This document shows positions 41,196 to 46,923 of a DNA stretch of 46,923 nucleotides, piece by piece. The position numbers were made by a program, and so were the translations under genes. Location: NCBI RefSeq assembly GCF_003977685.1, contig NZ_RYZH01000049.1:1-46923 (forward strand). Direction: 5' to 3'. Below the pieces are notes generated by a model that saw only the letters and a program-made list of their open reading frames with translations, had not been told where the DNA came from and searched no databases. Position 1 is the first letter of the stretch; every line of letters begins with the position of its first letter. The DNA comes from Tautonia sociabilis. GTDB taxonomy: Bacteria > Planctomycetota > Planctomycetia > Isosphaerales > Isosphaeraceae.

Positions 41196-41375
41196 CTACG
41201 GCCGTCCCCACAGGTGGGTATGCAGGGCGAACATCGTCGCCACCGCCGCAAAGAGGCAGACGATTGCGACCAGACGCAGATAGAACTGCCTCAGCAGTCG
41301 CTCTCGCCGATACTCCTCGCGTTGCAGCCTCCGGTAAGCACGTGGCTCCAGCCACCTCTCTCCTCTCTTGCTCAT
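41196..41375 (-). CDS. Small single-pass membrane protein, 59 aa
   Basis: Starts MSKRGERWLEPRAYRR. A highly basic, arginine-rich N-terminal half (RREEYRRERLLRQFYLR-like) is followed by one membrane segment LVAIVCLFAAVATMFAL and a short tail HTHLWGRP. GGAGGG lies 5 nt before the ATG and a good terminator follows the stop, so the transcription unit looks complete. No family is recognised. The topology suggests an N-in membrane peptide; a role near the mercury genes is only positional. Confidence 0.7.
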   Translation of the reverse strand: MSKRGERWLEPRAYRRLQREEYRRERLLRQFYLRLVAIVCLFAAVATMFALHTHLWGRP

Positions 41376-41390
41376 GGAATCCCTCCATCA

Positions 41391-41816
41391 TCATGCGTTG
41401 TTAAGAGCCAGCATCCGCCGACGTGCCCGAGGGCACGCCGACGCACGTCGGCCCGCGCAGAGGATGGCTGGGAAGAGGGGGACCTGCCTTTCGCCCGTTG
41501 ATTTGGCGTGCTCCCGGGCCAGGAGCGGAGAACAACCCTTCGAGGGTCCGAGGCGAGGCCCCGACGGTGGGGCCAGCATGATTCTACAGGCGGGCCGGGG
41601 GGCGTTGAATCGCGGGGCCGGGACGCTGCCACGAAAGAACCACCGAAGAATCACGCGATGCGAATTGAATCCCGACGCCGGGGTGATAGCGTAGGCGGCT
41701 CGTTCTTATGGCACGGGTAGAGATGGCAACACGGCCTCCCTGCGACCCAGGGAGGCTCGCGACGCATTCGATAAGGTTCGGTGCCCCAGCCTCCCGACTC
41801 GGACTGGAGCGCCCCC
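41391..41816. other. Intergenic region before the DUF932 gene
   Basis: No supported gene in about 425 bp. Short frames on both strands lack starts and families. It presumably contains the promoters of the divergent 59-aa and DUF932 genes, but no clear -35/-10 pair stands out. Confidence 0.4.
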
Positions 41817-42551
41817 ATGGCAAGTTCCAACTTGGTCCTGCACCGCGGAGCGAAGCCCGTCAGCCCCGACGAACTCCAGAAGTACCAGGCACCGCCGCCG
41901 AATGGCCGGTGGTTCCCGCTGTCCCACGGCCGCGTCCTGAGCGTCGTCACCGAGACGCTCGGCGAGGCGGGCTACGCCATCGAGCGGCAGCAGCTCGGCG
42001 TGCTCAGGGACGGCTCGCGTTTCTTCGGCACGCTCGACCTCAAGAGCCCCATCACGGAGGGGACCGGCCTCGCGGTCGGCATCCGCAACAGCGTGGACAA
42101 GTCGTTCCCGCTCGGCTTCTGCGCCGGGAGCAGGGTCTTCGTGTGCGACAACCTCGCGTTCCGCTCCGAGCTGCTCGTCCGCCGCAAGCACACGATGCAC
42201 GGCGAGCGGGACTTCGTCCGCCGCATCGCCGAGGCGGTCGGCTCGCTACCCGCGTTCCAGGAGCAGGAGGCCCTCCGCATCGAGCGGATGCGAGAAGCCG
42301 AACTCGGCGACGACCAGGCCGACGCCCTCATCCTCCGCGGATTCGAGCGGGGCATCGTCGGGGCCCGTGAACTGCCGCGCGTCCTGCAGCAGTGGCGGAA
42401 CCCGCCCTTCGAGGAGTTCCGGCCGCGGACGGCGTGGGCCCTGCTCAACGCCTTCACCGGGGCGATGAAGGAGCGGGGAGGCAGCCAGCCGCAGAGCTAC
42501 GCCACGCAGACCATGCGGCTCCACGCCCTGCTCGACCCGGAGCGGAACTGA
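41817..42551 (+). CDS. DUF932-family plasmid/phage protein
   Basis: A 244-aa protein. The segment GIRNSVDKSFPLGFCAGSRVFVCDNLAF and the following RRKHT..G are the DUF932 (plasmid/phage Lambda-type YfjQ-like) core. The N-terminus contains SHGRVLSVVTETLGEAGYAIERQQLGVLRDG. Function is unknown; members are common on plasmids and prophages. GGAG lies 7 nt before the ATG at 41817. It lies tail to tail with merA, separating the two mercury operons. Confidence 0.88.
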   Translation: MASSNLVLHRGAKPVSPDELQKYQAPPPNGRWFPLSHGRVLSVVTETLGEAGYAIERQQLGVLRDGSRFFGTLDLKSPITEGTGLAVGIRNSVDKSFPLGFCAGSRVFVCDNLAFRSELLVRRKHTMHGERDFVRRIAEAVGSLPAFQEQEALRIERMREAELGDDQADALILRGFERGIVGARELPRVLQQWRNPPFEEFRPRTAWALLNAFTGAMKERGGSQPQSYATQTMRLHALLDPERN

Positions 42552-42746
42552 AGCCGTTTAACCTGAAGAGGTTCCGACGAAAGGATGCGTCGGGCCTCCG
42601 CTTTCACCGAGAGTGGCCGATGGGATAGATAACAGGAAGGCCGGGTAACCGTTCGTGACCCACGAGAACGTCGGCCCGAAATTCGCCCGGTTCGTGCCGG
42701 TGTAAGCCGCTCACCACAAGCCGCCCCGGCCCTCAATAAGAGCCTT

Positions 42747-44177
42747 TTACTCGGCACAGCATGAGAGCTTGGCCGGGTCCTTGAACCGGGAGATGGCGAC
42801 GATTTTCAGCGCCTCGGCCATCGTGGGGTAGACGTGGAGCAGGTCGATGAAGTCCTGAATCCGGGCTCCGAACCGGAGCGCCATCGCCGCCTCATGGATG
42901 ACCTCTCCGGCGTTACTGCCGACCATCGCCACGCCAAGGACCTCGTGTGTCTTCGCATCGGCGACCATCTTGATAATCCCACGGGTGTCCCGAATCGCCC
43001 CCGCCCGAGGCACGAGCGTCATGGGGAGGGTGTTGCACCAGCAGGGATGCCCCGCGGCTATGGCCTCTTCCTCGGTCTGGCCCACGACCGCGATTTGCGG
43101 GTCGGTAAAGATGACTCGGGGAATCACGCGATGGTCTACCCGACGCATCTCCCCTCCGGAGAAGGCGTTCTGAGCGACGATGCCCCCTTGTCGGCTCCCG
43201 ACCGGAGTCGCCATCTGGCTCCCCCACTGGCCGCCAATCACATCGCCAGCGGCGAAGATGTGGGGGACGCTCGTCCGGAGGAATTCGTCAACTTCCACCT
43301 CGCCCCGCGGACCGACCGAGACCCCGGCCCGCTCGATGGCGATGTTGTCCGAATTCGGCCGTCTGCCCGTCGCAACGAGGAGCTTCTCCGCGCGAAACTC
43401 CCGCTCCCGCCCCCCGGCTCGGACGGTGGCGACGACCTCTCCGCCGTCCTGCCGGACCCGGGTGACGGTGGCATGGGTGACGATGCGAAGCCCTTCGTCG
43501 CCGAGGGCCTGGCCGATGGCCCGGCCGACTTCGGGCTCGTAGCCCCGGGGGAGAAGCTGCTCGCTCCGCTCCAGGATGATGACCTCGGACCCGAAGCGGG
43601 AGAACATCTGCCCCAGCTCCAGGGCGATGTAGCCACCGCCGACGATGAGGAGCGACTTGGGAAGCTCTTCAAGCTCCATCGGCTCATCGTTCGTCAGCAG
43701 GTCGCTCGTGATGAAGGGGACCGAGTCCAACCCTTCAATGGCCGGGATGACCGGCCGAGAGCCGGTCGCAATTAAGACCTTCTCCCCGCTGAGCCGCTTC
43801 CCATCGACTTCGACGGTGTTCGAATCAACGAACTCGACGTGCCCGCGCTCAATCCGGAACTGGCCGCCGAGCAGGCTCTCGTATTTCTTCTGCCGGTAGC
43901 CGTGGATGACCTCATCCTTCTGGGCAATGAGGGCCGAAAAGTCGAGACCCAGCTCGCAGCCGCTGAGCCCCGGATAGCGGGGCTCCCGAGCATCGTGCAT
44001 GAGCTTCGACGCTTCGATGAGGTTCTTCGACGGAAGGCAGCCGCGGTTGACGCAGGTCCCGCCGATGGTGCGCTCCTCGGTCATCACCGCGGTCTTCCCC
44101 AGCTCTTGGGCCGTGAGCGACGCGGCGAAGGCCGTCGAGCCCGAGCCGAGAATCACAAGGTCGAATGCGTCTGCCAT
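42747..44177 (-). CDS. merA: Mercuric reductase MerA without NmerA domain
   Basis: A 476-aa FAD-dependent disulfide oxidoreductase reducing Hg(II) to Hg(0) with NADPH. FAD-binding GSGSTAFAA is at the N-terminus. The redox pair C42/C47 lies in GGTCVNRGCLPSK, the NADPH site in VGGGYIALELG, and FAD-binding ATGRRPN and FAAGDVIGG follow. The C-terminal vicinal pair SCCAE (C473/C474) is diagnostic of MerA. The N-terminal HMA domain (NmerA) is absent, a common variant. GGAGG precedes the ATG. It is last in the second mer operon, 28 bp after the ferritin-like gene. Confidence 0.96.
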   Translation of the reverse strand: MADAFDLVILGSGSTAFAASLTAQELGKTAVMTEERTIGGTCVNRGCLPSKNLIEASKLMHDAREPRYPGLSGCELGLDFSALIAQKDEVIHGYRQKKYESLLGGQFRIERGHVEFVDSNTVEVDGKRLSGEKVLIATGSRPVIPAIEGLDSVPFITSDLLTNDEPMELEELPKSLLIVGGGYIALELGQMFSRFGSEVIILERSEQLLPRGYEPEVGRAIGQALGDEGLRIVTHATVTRVRQDGGEVVATVRAGGREREFRAEKLLVATGRRPNSDNIAIERAGVSVGPRGEVEVDEFLRTSVPHIFAAGDVIGGQWGSQMATPVGSRQGGIVAQNAFSGGEMRRVDHRVIPRVIFTDPQIAVVGQTEEEAIAAGHPCWCNTLPMTLVPRAGAIRDTRGIIKMVADAKTHEVLGVAMVGSNAGEVIHEAAMALRFGARIQDFIDLLHVYPTMAEALKIVAISRFKDPAKLSCCAE

Positions 44178-44205
44178 GAGCTACCTCCGTTTAAGTTCGA
44201 TTAGG

Positions 44206-44811
44206 TTAGCCGCCCATGACCGTCGTTCGCATGAGCCCCTTTGCGTCCATCGTGGGGAGCGGCATCATGAATCCCTTCTTCACGGCGAGCGAATAGAAGG
44301 CCACGTTCCAGCGGTTAGCCCGGTGCCAGTTCCGCACGAAGGCATCGCGGATGTCGGTCCGCATGCTCGCCCCCGCCCCTTGGGTCCAGTGGTTCATGAA
44401 GCCGCGAGTGCCGAAGACCATCTGGACGATGATTTCGGCGTTGCTCATCGCGGCGTTCGGGAGCGTGCCCAGCTCCTCAAGGCTCTTGTGCTCGGTCTCG
44501 GCGTTGTACGGCTGGGGCTCCATGTAGCCCGGGCCGTCGAGGATGGCCTTCATCTCGGTGAGGTTGGGCTCGCAGACGTCGTGGCGGTAGGTCAGGACGG
44601 CTTCCTTGACCTCCGGGTCCTCGGCCGCCTGAATGTAGAGGTTGCACTGGCCTATGCAGGCCCACTCGTGGAGGAAGCCCTCCATGACCATCGTGAACTC
44701 GGAGCTGGAGAGCGAGCTTCGCTCGTCTCGCCTCTCCTCGTAGAGCCGCTCGGCATAGCCGCTGAACTGCGTTCGCCCCTCGGGCTTCCCGATTTCAATT
44801 GCGTGTTCCAT
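44206..44811 (-). CDS. Ferritin-like DUF3231-type protein inside the mer operon
   Basis: A 201-aa helical protein beginning MEHAIEIGKPEGRTQFSGYAE. Four long helices are evident, with residues such as GFLHEWACIGQCNLYIQAAEDPEVKE and HDVCEPNLTEMKAIL. This resembles the DUF3231 family, where paired four-helix bundles have putative E/H metal ligands. It carries three cysteines (ACIGQC and DVC). The start at 44811 is preferred because GGAGG lies about 5 nt upstream; earlier ATGs exist at 44823 and 44862. It is not MerB, since the lyase motifs are absent. A role in mercury or thiol handling is inferred only from its position. Confidence 0.7.
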   Translation of the reverse strand: MEHAIEIGKPEGRTQFSGYAERLYEERRDERSSLSSSEFTMVMEGFLHEWACIGQCNLYIQAAEDPEVKEAVLTYRHDVCEPNLTEMKAILDGPGYMEPQPYNAETEHKSLEELGTLPNAAMSNAEIIVQMVFGTRGFMNHWTQGAGASMRTDIRDAFVRNWHRANRWNVAFYSLAVKKGFMMPLPTMDAKGLMRTTVMGG

Positions 44812-44865
44812 CGTGTCCTCCATCCGTTCGTAGGTGTTTGTCTCTCGGTTCCTGCTCGACATCTC

Positions 44866-45111
44866 TCAGCACGGCCCTCCCGGCCTGCACCTTCCCTCGT
44901 TTCGCGGGCACGTGGCACACCCACGCTTCAAGTACCAGGCGAAGCCGACGAGTCCGAGCGCGGCGAGCGCGCCACCGATGAGGGGCCAGTGCGGCGCAAG
45001 AAAAGTAAGCGACACGCCCGAGAGCAACAGGAGCGGGATGCCGCAGCAGAGGAGGTGAAGCACCGCGAAGCCAATAATTCTAAATTTTCCATTCTTAGAT
45101 TCGTTATTCAT
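44866..45111 (-). CDS. MerF-like small mercury transport protein
   Basis: An 81-aa membrane protein. The first membrane segment contains a vicinal cysteine pair (LHLLCCGIPLLLLSG), as in MerF/MerT, and the second follows (WPLIGGALAALGLVGFAWYL). The C-terminus is a Cys-rich tail with five cysteines (CATCPRNEGRC and PC). It would carry Hg(II) across the membrane to MerA. The first 15 codons are much more AT-rich than the rest. It lies between the Trx-MerTP gene and the ferritin-like gene. Confidence 0.75.
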   Translation of the reverse strand: MNNESKNGKFRIIGFAVLHLLCCGIPLLLLSGVSLTFLAPHWPLIGGALAALGLVGFAWYLKRGCATCPRNEGRCRPGGPC

Positions 45112-45189
45112 ACTTCACACAGTGCTCTTTGTTGACCGACCCAGGATTGTTTCCGGCACAATCCAGGAAAGCCGTGCGGTCCAACCGAA

Positions 45190-46161
45190 TCAGCGGGTCT
45201 CCGTGACTTCGGTCACTTCGTAGCCCGCTCGCTCAACTGCCTTCACCAGGGCATCCCGGGACGGAGCCGATGCGGGGTCAACCGAAACGCGGGCCTGAGC
45301 CTTCTCGTAATCGACCGACGCAGACCGGACACCCGGGACCTCGCTCAAGCCCTTCTGAATGTGCACCGAACACGCCTCGCAGCTCATGCCCTTGATGCCC
45401 AGGGTGACCGCGGGAGACTGGGCCGACCCATCGACCGCAGCCGGAGGTGCGTTCTGGGCCAGCAAGTACCCCGCGTAGCTCGGGAAGAGGGCAAACGCGA
45501 GGACGAAGGCCGTGGCGACCCAGAGCATCCCGCGGTTCAGCCGCCGGAGCTTCGGATTCGGCACGGCACACGACGAGCCCGGGGCACACGCCTCTCTCCG
45601 GAAGTAGGAGAGATAGAACCCGAGGCCGAGGAGCCCGAAGGCCGCGACCAAGAAGACCGGCCGGGCCTTCTCGAATGACGCCGAGACACCCGCCGCCGAC
45701 GCCCCAAACGCCAGGAGCGCAAAGGGCAGCCAGCAGCAGGCCGACGCCACGACCGCCGAGAGGACGGAGCCGACGGCCGCGAATCGCATCCCGCGCCCTT
45801 CGACCCTCGCTCCGCCCGTGTCCGGGCTCGCGTCGGGCGAGGAGCAGCAACCAGCCTTTCCGGGCCCACCGCCTTGCAAGGCCCCGGCGATAAGCTCTCG
45901 CGGCGGCACGCCCCGGCCGTCATAGGTCCGGCAGGCAAACGCGAAGTCGGTCCGCTCCCGAGCCCGCGGCTCGATGTCAACCCCGTCCACGAGGACCGTC
46001 GGTGACCCGAGGAATCGCCGCTCCACGACATCCTCGGGCGTCTTGACCTCGACCTCTTCGACGGTGGCATCGAGGCCAAGCTCGGAGACCACCTCCCTGG
46101 CCAACTGCAGGGCTGGGGCGTGGTTCGGACAGCCCTCGAAATACAACACCTCGACCTTCAT
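45190..46161 (-). CDS. merT: Trx-like/MerT/MerP fusion mercury transporter
   Basis: A 323-aa three-domain fusion. Residues 1-98 are a thioredoxin-like domain (MKVEVLYFEGCPNH, RFLGSPTVLVDG) found beside many mer genes. Residues about 125-240 are MerT-like, with ACCWLPFALLAFG (vicinal Cys pair), further membrane segments and a CAPGSSC loop. Residues about 255-323 are a MerP/HMA domain (IKGMSCEACSVHIQ). Fusion should pass Hg(II) from the C-terminal HMA to the membrane Cys pair and then to cytosolic thiols. A MerR-type promoter with 20-bp spacing lies just upstream. First gene of the second mer operon. Confidence 0.88.
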   Translation of the reverse strand: MKVEVLYFEGCPNHAPALQLAREVVSELGLDATVEEVEVKTPEDVVERRFLGSPTVLVDGVDIEPRARERTDFAFACRTYDGRGVPPRELIAGALQGGGPGKAGCCSSPDASPDTGGARVEGRGMRFAAVGSVLSAVVASACCWLPFALLAFGASAAGVSASFEKARPVFLVAAFGLLGLGFYLSYFRREACAPGSSCAVPNPKLRRLNRGMLWVATAFVLAFALFPSYAGYLLAQNAPPAAVDGSAQSPAVTLGIKGMSCEACSVHIQKGLSEVPGVRSASVDYEKAQARVSVDPASAPSRDALVKAVERAGYEVTEVTETR

Positions 46162-46213
46162 TGTGATGCCCCCTGAAATCCCACCTCTTGAGCAAACCTA
46201 AGCCGCTCCTGCA

Positions 46214-46245
46214 AGTCTACAGGTTGCACTCAGGTGTAAGGTCAA
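46214..46245 (-). promoter_or_regulatory. MerR-type promoter of the merTP-merA operon
   Basis: On the minus strand TTGACC (46240-46245) and TAGACT (46214-46219) are 20 bp apart, with an imperfect dyad ACCTTACAC/GTGCAACCT around the spacer. The overlong spacing is diagnostic for MerR-family activation. It lies between merR2 and the Trx-MerTP gene. Confidence 0.8.
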
Positions 46246-46253
46246 GTGGATTT

Positions 46254-46709
46254 TCAGGGGGCCTTTCGCCCGGTCCGTCGGGCGGTCTTTTTGGGGGATG
46301 GACCGGGCACGGCCGTCAGCGCGTCGATGACCTCGCAATGCCCGGTCTGCTCGGTCTCGACACATCGCGCGAGGGCCGCCTCGAGCACCTCTCGAATGTG
46401 CCCAAGGTCGTCCAGCCGCCGCTTCACCTCCGCAAGGCGGTCTCGGATGAGCCCCTGGACATCCCGGCAGACGCCGGGTTCGCCGTGATGATGGTCCAGG
46501 AGCACTTTGATGTCCTCGAGCGTGAATCCGGTGGCCTGGGCGGCCCGGATGAACCGGAGCTGCTCCCTCGCTCCCTCGCCGTAGAGGCGATAGTTCCCCT
46601 CGCTCCGGGCGCTCGCTTCGAGCAGCCCGGCTCGCTCGTAGTACCGAATCGTCGAGGTCGGGACCCCGGCAGCTCGGGCGAGTTGGCCGATGGTGTAGCG
46701 CGTCTCCAT
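46254..46709 (-). CDS. MerR-family regulator 2
   Basis: A 151-aa regulator. The winged helix (YTIGQLARAAGVPTSTIRYYERAGLLE) is followed by the RSEGNYRLYGEG wing and a dimer helix. Cysteines (GVCRDV, ARCVETEQTGHC) lie at positions comparable to MerR metal ligands. Histidines LDHHHGE precede the first Cys, so it could be a Hg(II)- or Pb/Cd-type sensor. Its own promoter region holds the 11-bp dyad at 46723-46754. It should control the merTP operon next to it. The ATG at 46709 (METRY) is chosen over 46736. Confidence 0.9.
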   Translation of the reverse strand: METRYTIGQLARAAGVPTSTIRYYERAGLLEASARSEGNYRLYGEGAREQLRFIRAAQATGFTLEDIKVLLDHHHGEPGVCRDVQGLIRDRLAEVKRRLDDLGHIREVLEAALARCVETEQTGHCEVIDALTAVPGPSPKKTARRTGRKAP

Positions 46710-46722
46710 GCGCGCAAACTTA

Positions 46723-46754
46723 CCCGAACCTTGCACCGAACTTCAAGGTTCGGG
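46723..46754. promoter_or_regulatory. Dyad upstream of merR2
   Basis: Perfect 11-bp arms CCCGAACCTTG (46723-46733) and CAAGGTTCGGG (46744-46754) with a 10-bp spacer; a TTGAAG/TAAGTT pair on the minus strand is 18 bp apart. Probable MerR2 autoregulatory site. Confidence 0.65.
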
Positions 46755-46796
46755 CTTCGCCGACCCAAGGAGGTGCTATCGTCTCCTCTCCAAATT

Positions 46797-46850
46797 TGTT
46801 AAGTTCGACGGTAACTGGCGTGGTTCTTCTGGAGCTATTCGGCGCGATCG
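46797..46850. repeat. Right terminal inverted repeat, 54 bp
   Basis: This is the reverse complement of 74-127 with one mismatch. It begins just beyond the merR2 upstream region and ends in CGATCG, outside which the flank differs from the left flank. A reading frame from GTG 46820 runs through the repeat and stays open to the window end, but too little is visible to call a gene. Confidence 0.9.
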
Positions 46851-46923
46851 ACGATGGGCCCCGTCCCTTGGCCGTTTCTCGTCTCGACGAACGCCCCGTC
46901 GTATCCTGCTCGTTCCAGAGCCA

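Noticed and set aside
44206..44811. Organomercurial lyase MerB
   Set aside because: The protein is all-helical and ferritin-like and lacks the MerB Cys-Asp-Cys pattern.
74..46850. attL/attR of a classical integrative element
   Set aside because: att repeats left by integration are direct; these are inverted.

Overview
The window looks like the accessory DNA of a planctomycete of the Isosphaeraceae type. Base composition is very GC-rich. It carries a DUF1559 pilin-like protein (a family typical of Planctomycetes), a hypothetical protein of a type I associate with planctomycete genomes, and a plasmid-style replicon. No chromosomal housekeeping gene is visible. The most striking structural fact is that the two ends carry a 54-bp inverted repeat (74-127 and 46797-46850, one mismatch). 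It ends abruptly on the outside, and a tyrosine recombinase gene starts 16 bp inside the left copy. The segment therefore looks like a discrete element of about 46.8 kb, or a plasmid held between two inverted recombination sites.

Layout. (1) 144-10470, recombinase and defence island: an XerC/D-type recombinase, a three-gene ABC-three-component (ABC-3C) conflict operon with a predicted nuclease effector, and a full type I restriction-modification operon (hsdR-hsdM-hsdS, minus strand). (2) 10644-14067, plasmid-type conserved genes: a small ORF, a 71-aa protein, an orphan methyltransferase with an HPPYW motif, a 119-aa protein, a 194-aa protein and a convergent hypothetical. Two of these genes are preceded by the same ~176-bp leader, which can fold into a long nested hairpin. 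(3) 14068-15596, no intact gene but a possible group II intron remnant. (4) 15597-20632, an operon of response regulator, histidine kinase, split chromate transporter and membrane protein, divergent from a DUF1559 protein and a lipoprotein. (5) 20760-25573, replicon: a Rep-like gene, a candidate small RNA antisense to its leader, parA with a partner gene, a ribbon-helix-helix gene, and about 17 copies of a 19-bp iteron or centromere repeat in two clusters flanking parA. (6) 26470-27194, a HigB/HigA-type toxin-antitoxin pair. (7) 28479-36103, a transfer-like module: a VirD4/TraD-type coupling ATPase and a membrane-anchored coiled-coil protein bracketed by two paralogous pairs of winged-helix (replication-relaxation-like) genes. 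No relaxase or secretion channel is visible. (8) 36115-46709, two metal-resistance operons under MerR regulators. One encodes a P-type ATPase, a CcdA-like protein and a tandem HMA protein behind a textbook mer operator. The other encodes a Trx-MerT-MerP fusion, a MerF-like protein, a ferritin-like DUF3231-type protein and MerA. Small plasmid genes lie between them.

How the parts work together: the replicon and par genes would maintain the DNA, the toxin-antitoxin pair would stabilise it, and the recombinase with terminal repeats would move or invert it. The ABC-3C and type I systems would defend it or its host, and the mer, P-ATPase and chromate genes would give the host metal resistance. The best candidates for something undescribed are the terminal inverted repeat with its adjacent recombinase, the duplicated structured leader, the repeat-flanked par locus with its Rep-antisense RNA, and the relaxase-less coupling-protein module with duplicated winged-helix pairs.
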